Assembly (NCBI GenBank): GCA_024180945.1
Contig: JAKSGN010000041.1
Span: forward strand, 1 to 64,000
Direction of reading: 5' to 3'
Origin: Macrophomina tecta
Lineage: Eukaryota; Ascomycota; Dothideomycetes; Botryosphaeriales; Botryosphaeriaceae
DNA length: 64,000 bases
Of this stretch, positions 22,482 to 32,911 are shown piece after piece. The number at the start of each line of letters is the position of its first letter. Positions within the stretch are counted from its first letter, which is position 1. Under the pieces are notes generated by a model, which was not told the origin of the DNA, did no database searches, and saw only the letters and a list, made by a program, of their open reading frames with translations. A program made the translations under genes and the position numbers.

Positions 22482-22734
22482 TATTAGATTAATTACGTGT
22501 ATATAGCTTTTACTAAGTTGTTAGAATATTTAATTTAGTAGTGTTTTAGATTTAGTTATATCTTATACTCGTTGTATACTTGTCTTAGTAGGTAAGTAAG
22601 TTACATACCCGTTTTATCCTAGTAGGTAGAATAGGTATAAGGGAAGCCCGTACGGCCTCCCTCTACTAGATATACTACTTATTCTAATTAATTCTTTTAT
22701 TATTAATTAAGCCGTTACACTACTTGTTCTAATA
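22482..22734 (+). repeat. 3' LTR of copia D
   Basis: 253 bp, matching 16879-17131, ending ttctaata and followed by the target copy catag (22735-22739). More heavily TG-to-TA mutated than the 5' LTR. Confidence 0.88.
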
Positions 22735-22999
22735 CATAGTAATATCTATTATAATACTAGTAGTATAGAGAAGAATAATTATAAGTTTTTATTTCTTTCG
22801 CTTAGCTTATTCTAATTTCTTTTTAGTTATTCGCCTAGAGCGTACTATTATGAAGGTTACTACGAATAAAATAAAGGCCCTAGATATTATTTTAAAATTA
22901 ATATCTAAGCTTCGTGCTACTTTATCTCGTTTAGAATATTCTCCTAAGTAAAAGATTTTATTATAGTACTATAAAGGTCTAATATTAAATAAGAAGGCG

Positions 23000-23007
23000 T
23001 AATCTAT
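23000..23007. repeat. 8-bp target-site duplication (left) of the hAT element
   Basis: taatctat, repeated exactly at 25867-25874. Eight bases is the canonical hAT duplication. Confidence 0.93.
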
Positions 23008-23038
23008 CAGGGTGGCAATCAATTCAATAATATTGACG

Positions 23039-23150
23039 GTCAATCAATATTGACCAATGTCTTGGCAATCAATCAATCAACTGAGGTCTGTCATTTTCGT
23101 CAATCAATCAATTGCTCCGGGCCAGTTGATTGACGATATTGATTGACGGC
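23039..23150. repeat. Left subterminal repeat cluster of the hAT element
   Basis: Repeated tcaatcaat/attgattga units, including tcaatcaatcaat near 23100 and inverted copies at 23125-23147. They are candidate transposase-binding sites. A matching cluster lies at 25740-25860. Confidence 0.75.
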
Positions 23151-23277
23151 TTACCTTGTATAGAAAGCAGCTTTGATGATCATCTCGCTCTTGTGGCGCT
23201 CAAGCCACGTCAGGCTAGCCTTTTATCTGATACACTCTTGGCACACAACGTGTCGGGCACATTCTCTTGGCAGCTAG

Positions 23278-23285
23278 TATATAAA
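23278..23285 (+). promoter_or_regulatory. TATA box of the hAT transposase gene
   Basis: tatataaa, 99 bp before the ATG at 23384, inside the element and downstream of the subterminal repeats. The spacing suits a short 5' leader. The start codon context is caagatgg. Confidence 0.6.
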
Positions 23286-23383
23286 CGCTCTCTCAGAATG
23301 GCTAGAAGGGACAGCTGAATCTGCTCTTTCAGATCCGTTCTACATTTTCTCAGCAGCTCAGCAGCAACTCTCCCACTATCAAG

Positions 23384-25537
23384 ATGGACTCTAGCAACGA
23401 TCAACACTCTGTTTTAAGCCTCTCTAGCGCGCCCACTAGCCTCTTTTCCTCTCAACAGGACTCAGATCCTGCGCAACCCACCAATCTTGCCGTTGATGGC
23501 CGAGGACCTGTACGCGAAGGGTGGGAGTACTTCCCATGGCAGAAATTCCGTGGATATCATGTCACAGAGTCAAAGCAGCGCAGCGGGTGGACTTGGGAGC
23601 ACGAATATGACATTGAGGACGTAGAAGGGCGTACCCGCTGGGTCTGTATGTACTGCGTGCACAAGAAAGCCCACAAACCAGCTAGCTTCGCTGCTGCTGG
23701 CACTGATAATCAGGCAAGGCACCTGGTGACTGAGCACAAGGTTGAGGATCCTACAGGGAAGCGTCACGTCAAACGGGCCAAGATTTCAGTTGCTCAGCGG
23801 CTTGGACTGGATACGAATAGGCCTTCAGAGCAGGCTATTGTCAATCGCCTTGTCACATCATTCAATCCGGCGTACTTCCAGCAACTACTCACTGATTGGG
23901 TCTCATCCGATAACATTCCTTTCCGCAAGCTTGAAAGCGAGAGATTCAGGCGCGTTCTTAGCTATTTGAATCCTGCAGTAACGTCTACTGGCAGCCTTCC
24001 AACACACTCTACTGTTCGTAAATGGCTACTTGATGAATTCAACCGCCATAAAGGGATCGTTGCTGAGCTTCTTCAGAGCTCACCTGGCCTTATACACCTT
24101 GCCTTTGACGGCTGGACGTCGTGTAATCACCTCTCTCTACTCGGTATTAACGTCTTCTTCCTTACGTTCTCTGGCACGCTTCGCAAGTTCCTTATTGGCC
24201 TCCCACACGCCGAAGGACGGCATACTGGTGACAGCCTTGCGGAAGAGGTAGCCCAGATAATTATGGAATGGGGCATTGGAGGGCAACTTGGCTACTTTGT
24301 CACGGATAACGCGTCAAACAACGACACGTGCATGGACGCGCTAGCTGAAGAGTTTGGCTTCAATCACAAGCACCGCCGCTTGCGCTGCATTGGCCATATC
24401 ATAAACCTGGTAGTCCGCCAGATCCTCTTTGGCAAGGAAGCTGACGCGTTCGAGAACGACTGCGCTCAGCCAAAGGAGCTACTCGCTGAGCTCCTACTCT
24501 GGCGCAAGAAGGGCCCTATCGGCAAGCTTCACAATATCGTCCACTGGATTCAGCGCTCAAACCTTGTCTATCAGAGACTGCACCAACTTCAGCGGAACGA
24601 GCAAGCGTTGACTGGCGAAAACGGCCCTACCTACGAGGTTATAGAAGATAATGCGACACGATGGAACTCTACCTCCGCCATGATTGAGCGCGCAATCAAG
24701 CTACAGTCAGTCATTGACGCCCTCGTCCTCCACGAAGTTCAAGAATGGGATAAATACGTCAAGCCTCGCACTGCTAGTAGGACTCAGCCAATGCCAGCTA
24801 AGACAAAGAACAAGCCGGCAATCGTGGATGATTATCTAACCTCAGATGATTGGGCAACTCTTGCTGAATATCACTCCATCTTGAAGCCTTTTCATGAAGT
24901 CACAATCAGGCTACAAGCCAACCCAACTAGTGGTAGGTTTGGCGGCTTATGGGAAGTCCTTCCATGCATGGAGTACCTGTTGAACAAGCTGGAGGAGGTC
25001 AAGATCCGCACAGATCAGTATCCTGACTCTCACTTCAAGGTGAACATCAATTTGGGGTGGGCTAAGCTAGATGAGTACTATCAGCTCCTTGATGATACTC
25101 CAGCTTACGTCGCAGCTTGCGCCCTTCACCCTGCCTACCGCTGGGAGTGGATTGAGGATCAGTGGGCATTCAAGAAGAGCTGGATCAAGAAGGCAAAGGC
25201 AGCTGTTCTAAAGCTCTGGAAGGATGAGTATCAGTCAATTGCTATTGCTGAGGACCCACAGCTACCGCAGAAGCGTAAACGCGAACATCTCAGCGAATTT
25301 GACAGCTGGCTTGCTGCCTCCAGGAGGACCAAGCATCTAGATCTGACCGAGGATGAGTACACCTACTGGCAGCTCGATACCTCTCCTACAGATGACGCAG
25401 TCACCAATCCAGTTGATTACTGGATACTACGCCGCCAGCAATACCCCGCCTATCACGTATGGCTCTGGACCTCTTTTCTATACCGGCAATGTCGGCAGAG
25501 GTGGAGAGGATATTCAGTTTGGCAGGACAAATGGTGA
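23384..25537 (+). CDS. hAT-family transposase (717 codons), C-terminus altered by a frameshift
   Basis: Cut-and-paste transposase of the surrounding element, acting in the nucleus on its terminal repeats. After a Ser/Gln-rich start comes a BED zinc finger (PWQKF at 51; Cys88, Cys91, His113, His118). The RNase H-like core has Asp242 in FDGWTS and Asp308 in VTDNASNND, then RCIGHIINL (~335), GKLHNIVHWIQ, NATRWNSTS and LKPFHEVTIRLQ. The hATC dimerisation domain starts near NPVDYWILRRQQYP (~674-687) but then leaves frame: from Tyr687 the reading is replaced by an unrelated 30-residue tail. The proper continuation lies in another frame (25447-25629). One missing C in the run 25444-25447 explains this. 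Sequencing error or an unusual intron are alternatives. As read, the protein should not dimerise or transpose. Confidence 0.9.
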   Translation: MDSSNDQHSVLSLSSAPTSLFSSQQDSDPAQPTNLAVDGRGPVREGWEYFPWQKFRGYHVTESKQRSGWTWEHEYDIEDVEGRTRWVCMYCVHKKAHKPASFAAAGTDNQARHLVTEHKVEDPTGKRHVKRAKISVAQRLGLDTNRPSEQAIVNRLVTSFNPAYFQQLLTDWVSSDNIPFRKLESERFRRVLSYLNPAVTSTGSLPTHSTVRKWLLDEFNRHKGIVAELLQSSPGLIHLAFDGWTSCNHLSLLGINVFFLTFSGTLRKFLIGLPHAEGRHTGDSLAEEVAQIIMEWGIGGQLGYFVTDNASNNDTCMDALAEEFGFNHKHRRLRCIGHIINLVVRQILFGKEADAFENDCAQPKELLAELLLWRKKGPIGKLHNIVHWIQRSNLVYQRLHQLQRNEQALTGENGPTYEVIEDNATRWNSTSAMIERAIKLQSVIDALVLHEVQEWDKYVKPRTASRTQPMPAKTKNKPAIVDDYLTSDDWATLAEYHSILKPFHEVTIRLQANPTSGRFGGLWEVLPCMEYLLNKLEEVKIRTDQYPDSHFKVNINLGWAKLDEYYQLLDDTPAYVAACALHPAYRWEWIEDQWAFKKSWIKKAKAAVLKLWKDEYQSIAIAEDPQLPQKRKREHLSEFDSWLAASRRTKHLDLTEDEYTYWQLDTSPTDDAVTNPVDYWILRRQQYPAYHVWLWTSFLYRQCRQRWRGYSVWQDKW

Positions 25538-25629
25538 CGCCATTGCGCAATAGGCTGGAGGCCAATACTATAGCAGTTGGGCAGATACTACGCTCATGGA
25601 ACGCAGAAGGCATCATTGAAAGAAGTTGA
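25447..25629 (+). pseudogene. Out-of-frame hATC dimerisation domain of the transposase
   Basis: This frame reads LSRMALDLFSIPAMSAEVER, then FSLAGQMVTPLRNRLEA and GQILRSWNAEGIIERS, stopping at TGA 25627-25629. It is the conserved hAT C-terminal block (SIPAMSAEVER-F). It is shifted by one base from the 717-codon frame at the CCCC run 25444-25447, so the ancestral gene ran 23384-25629. Confidence 0.88.
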
Positions 25630-25866
25630 GGACTCTATACACGCGGGAGTAGCTATAGCTAGCAAGAGTTAGCTAGATTGTATGGCTATCAATCTCAACA
25701 CTATGCCAAGCATCACGAGATTTTGCTACGTGAACCGTGTGTCAATCAATTCAATTCAATCAATATCAACACCTTATTGATCAATCAATTTGACCTTATT
25801 GGAAAATCCTATCAATCAATCAATCTGGACCCGATATTGACGTTGATTGAATTGATTGCCACCCTG

Positions 25867-25874
25867 TAATCTAT
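25867..25874. repeat. 8-bp target-site duplication (right) of the hAT element
   Basis: taatctat, identical to 23000-23007; the B1 antisense ORF resumes after it. Confidence 0.93.
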
Positions 25875-26159
25875 TAAGAATTTTAAGAAGCTAAATTATT
25901 TAAAGATAGCCTATAGGGCTAGAAATTCTATTAATCCTAAAAATACTAAGAAAGAGCGATCGTTAAAGTATTTATATAGTAATACCTTAGCTAATAATAC
26001 TATAGAGTTATTCTAGTCTATTAGGTCTTCTAGTATTAGTTCGGGTTTTACGCCCCCTAAGGGTTCTAGTCTAGTTAATTAGGCGTAGTTATTTTTATTT
26101 TCTAAGTTTAATTTTAGGTCCTTCGTATATAATAAGTCGGCGGTATTAGTCGATCTAGG

Positions 26160-29100
26160 TTTTGACGATAGAACTTATTAATAAGTTCTTAATAGTTATA
26201 TAGTTTTAGTAATTTCTAGATATTATTCTAGTCTCCTTTCTATTTAAGAAGGTATCGAAACTAACTATTAATATAACCGCTATCTAGGACTTATTTTATA
26301 TCTTAATCTATATTTTTGTCGGCGTCTAGATTTTCTAGTAGTATTTCTTCTATTTAGTATAATGTTGTAGCGTTTTCTAGTACTAGTTCGAGGAGTAAGA
26401 CGTGAAATATAGAGTATATTTATATAGTATTAGGTAATTTAAGGCGGAAATTAATCTTTCTAATCTATTCTTTAATTTTAAACGGTCCGATTTTCTTAAA
26501 GTCTAATTTATTATTCGGCTATTTTATCTTAATATTTTTTCTAAGGAGATAAACTTTATTTTTTTCTTTTAGCTTTAGTATCTCTTAGTACTATCTATTA
26601 TAGTATTTATCTATTTATAGAGCTACGAATTTAAGGTCTAGATATAATTATTTATAGAGTATCTTTAGCTAGTCTACTTTAAGAATTTCTTTTTAGGCTA
26701 GGAATTCGCTTAGTATTAGCTCTTTATAAGCTATAGGCTTATAACTATAGTTAGCGTAGAATGGGAATTCTTATATAGCTAATACTTTTAAGCTATTATA
26801 TACGAACTATACGAGTAGTAATAGCTTAACCTAATTATCTTATATGTAATTAAGATAGTAGCATAGGTATTATTCTAGTATTTAATTCGTCTATTCTATC
26901 TATTCGTCTATTTAAGAGTATACTATAGTTAAAAGCTTATACTTAGCTCTAAGCTAGCGGGTAAGAGTCTACTAAAATTAAGATATAAATAGCTAATCTT
27001 TATTTAATATAAGCTCTTCTAGTAACTCGTAATTATTAAAGATTATTCTAAGAAATATATAAGCAAGTTTCTCTATATTTATTATTTTAAGATATAGTAG
27101 GTAATATACGTACTTTATTATTCTATTAATAATAACTAGAATTAAGTTATACTTAACCTTAGTAAGTAGTTTTTCTAACTTAGATAGGTCTATAATAAAG
27201 TCTAGTAAGATAAATTACTAAGGGCACTTTAGTATTAATAGTAACTAAAGTAGTTTATAGGGTATATACCTCGTGGCCTTACTTTTAATATAAAGGTTAT
27301 ATTACGAGACTATCTATTAAATAGTTCTTCTAAGCCCTAGAAAGTAGTAGCTTCTTATAATTTACTTTATTATCTTATCTATTTCTTAATAACTATATAC
27401 TAGGGCTTTATATATATTCTTTATAAGCTCTTTCTATAGTTTAACCGGAACGTAGACTAATTCTAAAAATAGAATTATACTATCTATATTTTTAGTTACT
27501 TAGGAATTATCTTTAAGCTCTCTAATTTCTTAGATTATTACGTTATTTATGTAGGCTTCTTAAATCTTTTACTTCTATTCGTTATCTTTAAGGCATATTA
27601 CTAGGGTAAATAGTTTAACTAGGGTAAGTAAGTTATTTAGTTCTTTCTTAAGCTACGTTTATTCTAGACTATAAATAGCTATAATCTAGCGGCTACGGCT
27701 AGTAGATATAAAAGACCTATTCTCTTATATATTAAGTATTATAGGTTACGGATCTAGCTTTTTCTTAATATAATCGGCTCGTCTACTTAGTATATCTACG
27801 TGAGCATTCTCGGATTTCTTTCTATAGATAATTTTTATATTATAGAATACTAGTTTTTTAGTCTACTAAATCTATTACCGGTTTAACTCTTTAGTAGTAG
27901 TAAAGTATAAGAGGTTCTTATAGTCGTAGTAGACTATAATCTAGTATTTAGCGCCTTCGAGATAATATCTCTATTCTTTAAAAGCCGTAACTATAACTAA
28001 GTGCTTTTTATTATAGATATTATAGTTCTTTTTAGTAAGTATTATTTTTCTTAAGTAGTAGGCGATAAGATATAGTCTATCTTCTTCGTCTAGCTAACTA
28101 AGTACGGCTTCTATAGTATAGTCTAAAGCGTTAGTTTCTACCGTAATCGGTAGATCCGAGTTATAGAGCCCTAGAACTAGTATTTCTATAAATATCTACT
28201 TTAGTAAGTTAAATACTCATTATTATTTTTCTTTTTATATAAACCCGTGTTCTTTCTTAGTAATATCGGTTAGAGGTACCGCTATTTTAGCGTAGTTTAT
28301 AATAAACTTTCGGTAAAAGTTAGTAAATCTAAGAAAAAATTATACTTCTTTAATAATTTACGGTATTGGCTAATCTCTAATTACGTCTAGTTTTTTATTA
28401 TTTATGCCGATATATCCTAGGGTAATAATAAACCCTAGGTATTTTATTTTTTAGATATACTACTCGCTCTTTTCTAGGGCTACTTAGAGGTTTTATTCGT
28501 CTAAGGCCTTTAGAACTTTTCTTATATACTTAGTATATTTCTTAAGCATTTCCGAGTATATTAGAATATTATCTAGGTAAGCTAAGGCGAATATATCTAA
28601 ATATAGACGTAGAGTATTATTAATTAAGCTCTAGAAGGTAGTTAGTATATTAGTAAATCTAAAAAATATTACTATATACTTGTAATATCTAAATTATATT
28701 TAAAATGCTATTTTGTATTCTTTATCTTCTTTAATATAGACTAGGTAGTAACCTTCTTAGAGGTCTAGTTTTATAAAAAACTTAGCATTATAAAGCTTAT
28801 TCTATAGTGCATTAATATAAGATAGTAGGTATTAGTTTTTTACTATAATATTATTTAGCTATCTATAGTCGACGTAAAGGTAGAGCTTACTATTTTTCTT
28901 AGAAACGAATAGAATAGGGTATTCTATTAGCGACTATAAAGGTTATATATATTCTTATTCTAGATTTTTATTAATGTATTTTTGTAATACTTCGGCCTCT
29001 ATCTTAGATAAGAAGTATATAGGCTTAAAAGTAGATTATATTTCTAGGAGTAGAGGTATCTTATAATTCTATAGCTAATACTTTAGTAGTTATTCTTTAT

Positions 29101-32100
29101 CTCTTTCTTAGAATATTCTTAGTATATTTTAAAACTCTTATAGAACTATTTCTAATTCTAGTATAGGTACTAATTTATTTATAGTAGGCCTTATAATTTC
29201 GCTAAGATCTATACTAACCTTAGCTACTAAAATACCTTTATCGTTATAGCTCTTATATCCGAGGGGACTAATACCTACTTTATCCGGGTAGTCGTACTAT
29301 TTATTAAGCCTCTAGGAGTAGTTTTCTCTAACTAGCTTTAGGCTATTCTTATTCTTATCCGTAAGGCCTTGTATTATACGGGTAAGAATCTTCTACTCGG
29401 TATTTTTACTAGATTTTACGTAAATTATATAGGTCTTTTCTTCTCGTCTTATTATAAGTTTTAGCGCTTGGTAGCTAATAGTCTTAATATCTATAAGTAT
29501 ATTATTATTCCGCTATCTTAGCTTAGAGATTTTACTTTAGCTCTTAGGCTCTAGTACTTTCTTCTAGCTCTATTAGCTTCTTCTTACCGTTGCAAGGTAG
29601 CATCTATAGTATTTATTAGAGAATATAATAGTCTTTATTTTCTAGCTAATATATAGCTTATAAGTCTTTAGCTACGATATTTCTAGAATAATATCGTATT
29701 TAGGAATTATTATTACGTCGAGGTTAATTTATTTTTAGTAATTATTAATAGTAAGGGGTGCTTTCTTTATCTTAATTTATATCTAGCTATTTTCGTATTT
29801 CGCTAGAGAGCCGTCTACCGTACTTAGCTAATAAGAGTAATTTTTAGCTTACTAGAATAGTTAGTTCTTAACGATAAACTTAGGGTTAATAAATATACCT
29901 TATATGCTACTATTAATTATAGCCATTACTTTTTTCTCATAGAATATAATTAGAATATATAAAAGTTGATATAAGTTTAATCTAGTAGGTATAATTCCGT
30001 TCGTTATATATATAATCTAGTTAAGGGATCTATCTAACGGCCTCTTCTAGGATTTCTATCTAGGGGAGCCGTCTAGTTTTTTAATATAGGTTATTCTATT
30101 ATTTCGTAACGAATATATTCGTTCTATTTCTTAACTAGGACTAGGGTATCTTTTTATTATATCTATCTATTATGTTTAATTAGTCGTCTCTAGTAGATCT
30201 ATTTATTTCGGGCCTAATACTAGAAGGTAGGTATATTATATTTTTTATAGAATATCTATTATAAGGTGCTTCTATCCCTAGTTACTATACTATACTAATA
30301 AAGAATATAGGCTATATTATAAAGATATTATAGGTCTTATTATTATTATATTTTCTATACCTTATTTTTTTAGCTAAGATACGAGTTCGTTAGCTATCTT
30401 AAGTAGTAATTCTTTCTAGGGGTTCTAGGTATTATCTTACTATACGCGTATATATATCTTTTCTTACTATACCTTATATTGCTACGTTTCGAGGTTAATT
30501 ATAGGGCCTAGAATCTAAGTAACCATAGGCTCTAGGCTATTAGTAACGCGGCGTATCTCTTTATATTAGGTTAGGTATTTAGTTATTCTTATAAGTATAG
30601 CTTTATTCTACTATTACTTATTATTAGTCGTGTTTAACTCTAGAATACTATTATATAGTTTTTCTATATCGCTATTAACTAGGTTCTCGTTATTAAGAAA
30701 GGCTTTAATAAGCTCTTTCTCTATTCTTAGAGTTGTATTAACGTATTATAGCTTCTTAGGGTACTAGTCTATAGCGTCCTTATCGCTCTAGTAAGTAGTA
30801 TAGTTATTATTATAGTAGACTATCTAGCTAAGCCTCTAATACTTAGGGCTTTAGCTTTCTTTATATTACTTATTAAATTCGGCGAAGGGGTTTTTTTACT
30901 TAGTAACTATAGAGACTTCTCGGCTTTTTAGTTCTTATATTATAGCCGAGACTTATTTATTCTTTTTAAGATAGTAGTATATCTTTTTCTAAATCTTACT
31001 ATAGTAGATATATAGTTCTTTTTTAAATCTTTATTTTTACTCTAGGGTTTATTCTTTATATTATTTTTCTTTATAGCTATTATTTTTTCTTTTATAGTAG
31101 TTATTTCTTTTAGGTAGGTTATTCTAGTGGTTAATATTATCTAGCTCTATAGTATCTTCTTCGTTCTAAGTATATCTAGGGCGCGCTAGGCGCGAAGTAT
31201 TAGCTTTATAGTTTATCTTATACTTCTTAGATTAGCGCTCGAAGAGGCGGTTATTATATTTAATAGCTAGCTTAATAAGCTTATCTAGGGTCTTAGGGTT
31301 ATCTTATATTATAAGTTAGTCTTTAACCCTTTTCTTAAGTCCTTAGTAGTAGTAGTCTATAAAGGCGCGGTTAGACTAGTTATCTAAATACGCTATGGTC
31401 TTTTAGAATTCTATAGTATAGTCCGCTACTAAGGTCTTCTAGTAAATATTTATAACGGCTCGTTAGGCCTTATTAACCTTATTAAGGTCTTCGAAGCTTT
31501 ACTTAATCTAAGTTATAAAGTACTTATAGCTACTAAAGACTTTTTTAGTATTCTTTTTATATGCTTCTAGTTCTTTCTCTATTTAGTCTCTAAGGTAGAG
31601 CTCGAACTACTATACTATAATATCGTAGAGATAAGTAGTAGCGAATATTATCTTTTTATTATTAATAGAAAAGTCCCTAGAGTTAAAGAAGAAGTATAAA
31701 TTAAGTTATAAGAGAAAGATCTAGAGCTTCTTTTAGTTACTATAGAATAGATCTAGCTTAGCCGTCTTTATACTTCTATTAAAAGGTTAAGTCATTATTA
31801 ATACTAAAGTATAAACGGGTGCTAGGGTAGGAATTATTAAAATAGCTTAGTTACGAAGTTCGTCTATTTATTAATAGAGCTAGTTATTCTCGTTAGTCTA
31901 CTTTTAAAGTTATCTACGTAGTTCGCTAATCTAGCCTTATATATCTTAAATAATCTAAAAGAGGTCGGCTATAGTTAGCTATAGAGAACTGTTATTATTT
32001 ATATTAATATTATTTATTATATTACTTAGTTAGCGTTAAGTATTAGGTAATACTACTTTATTATTAAGTATTTCTTTTCTCGAAACTACCTTCTCTTATA
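26160..32100 (-). pseudogene. gag-pol of gypsy B1 (chromovirus), RIP-degraded
   Basis: Minus-strand order, limits approximate. Gag is at 31100-32000. A Cys-knuckle region is at ~30960-31080 (ELYIYYSKI). A protease/linker region is at 29200-30900. Reverse transcriptase is at 28350-29000, with active-site box [17 protein letters not shown] around 28520-28600. RNase H is at ~27750-28250 and integrase at ~26550-27500. A chromodomain is at ~26160-26290 (VLDSGYINS, FRYLLK, KGD). The chromodomain ends where the antisense ORF begins. TAG/TAA stops throughout. The same gene, independently mutated, is at 47115-52990 (B2). Confidence 0.8.
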
Positions 32101-32101
32101 A

Positions 32102-32116
32102 GAATAGTAGTTAAAG
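32102..32116 (-). other. Candidate primer-binding site of gypsy B1
   Basis: In sense orientation ctttaactactattc follows the 5' LTR directly. The same 12-13 bases follow the 5' LTRs of gypsy A (11726 leftwards), B2 (53062 leftwards) and the LTR next to E0 (5479 leftwards). It does not begin TGG, so it does not match an ordinary tRNA 3' end. The primer is unidentified. Confidence 0.45.
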
Positions 32117-32906
32117 TATAATAGTAGCCTCTTTTACTAGACTTTAAAATCGCCTAGTAGGGTTAGATAGCTAAAGAATTTACCTTAAAGAATAAGAGAA
32201 GGGTAAAGAATTAAAACGATAATAGTAATTATATAATATATTAATACGTGATATGCGTTAGGCTTATTACCTCTAATAGAATTATATTAGAACTTTAAGT
32301 TAACTATAAGAGTTAAAGTACTACCTAATAAGTATATCTTATATACTATAGAAAAGCTATAATAATCTAGGAATTAGAATAACTATTAGATTAATTGTAA
32401 TATTAGATTAATCTAAGAGTTAGATTAATACTAAGGCTTTTAATCTATAAGTAGGTTATATAAATCTTATATAATATAGGTGCTAAAGCCTATTTTCTAG
32501 AATTTAACTTTTATATTAGTTAAGAAAGTATTATACTACTAGACTATCGTCTCTTAGATTATATAAGTTATTTAACTTTCTTCTATTTATTTCTCTTTGC
32601 CTAAAGTTAGTTTCTAGAATTTATAATTCTTTTTTTAGAGATATTCTTTTTCTATAGAAGTTTATTCTAGTCGATATTCCCGTGGTCTTACTATACTATA
32701 TAGGCGTTATTTTTATACGGGCTTCTACTACTATCTTATCTAGGTTTATACGTGCCGTTCTTTCTTAGGGCTGGTTTTCCCGTACGGGTATACTAGTATT
32801 ATAGCTCTACTATTTCTATAGGTTTCTAGCCCTTACGGTGTTTTTTCTTATACGGGCTTTCTATCCGTAGGGTTATAAAGCCCTTATTTCTTTAGGGTTT
32901 ATAATA
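32117..32906 (-). repeat. 5' LTR of gypsy B1 (LTR-B)
   Basis: 790 bp, RIP-mutated, matching 15785-16574. It begins tataatagtagcc and ends gggtttataata on the plus strand, followed by target copy tatat (32907-32911). Confidence 0.88.
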
Positions 32907-32911
32907 TATAT

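Larger units (their letters stand above)
16879..22734 (+). mobile_element. Copia D: complete Ty1/copia retrotransposon, RIP-inactivated, inside B1
   Basis: The element is 5.86 kb with paired 253-bp LTRs, target duplication cgtag/catag, a tRNA-type primer site just after the 5' LTR (17132-17144) and a purine tract (gtgaagggggtg, ending 22481) just before the 3' LTR. The internal gene order is gag, protease, integrase, reverse transcriptase, RNase H, the copia order. It interrupts the antisense ORF of gypsy B1. Confidence 0.88.
23008..25866 (+). mobile_element. Complete hAT DNA transposon, unmutated, 2859 bp
   Basis: The left terminus is cagggtggcaatcaattcaa; the right terminus is its inverse, with 21 bases identical. 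The 8-bp duplication taatctat flanks both ends exactly. Subterminal DNA (23039-23150 and 25740-25860) is packed with tcaatcaat motifs in both orientations, the usual transposase-binding arrangement in hAT elements. One transposase gene fills the middle. GC content is near 50% and CA/TG are intact, while the B1 antisense-ORF DNA on both sides is RIP-mutated, so the insertion post-dates that mutation. Confidence 0.94.
16679..26150 (+). pseudogene. Antisense accessory ORF of gypsy B1, interrupted by copia D and the hAT element
   Basis: The three segments are 16679-16878, 22740-22999 and 25875-~26150, on the plus strand, opposite to B1 gag-pol. It starts MPSKRKRNE, a lysine/arginine-rich leader. 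Near the copia D junction is RYSYYRKYTRRS followed by NIYYNTSS, which with Tyr restored to Cys would give a Cys-x2-Cys-x6-Cys motif. After the hAT element the frame continues with NPKNTKKERSLKYLYSNTLANNTIE, nearly the same as B2 (NPKNIKKERSLKRLRSDALANNAIE). Stops are TAG/TAA only. The conserved protein-level match between two independently mutated copies supports a genuine coding past. Function unknown. Confidence 0.6.
15785..32906 (-). mobile_element. Gypsy B1: complete LTR-B chromovirus carrying two nested insertions
   Basis: The paired LTRs (15785-16574 and 32117-32906) and the duplication tatac/tatat define the element. Removing copia D (16879-22734 plus one target copy) and the hAT element (23008-25866 plus one target copy) leaves about 8.4 kb. 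That holds gag-pol on the minus strand and the antisense ORF next to the 3' LTR. B1 itself is inserted in the pol gene of gypsy G: reverse transcriptase/RNase H lie to its right and integrase to its left, in the correct order for a minus-strand gene. Confidence 0.85.
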
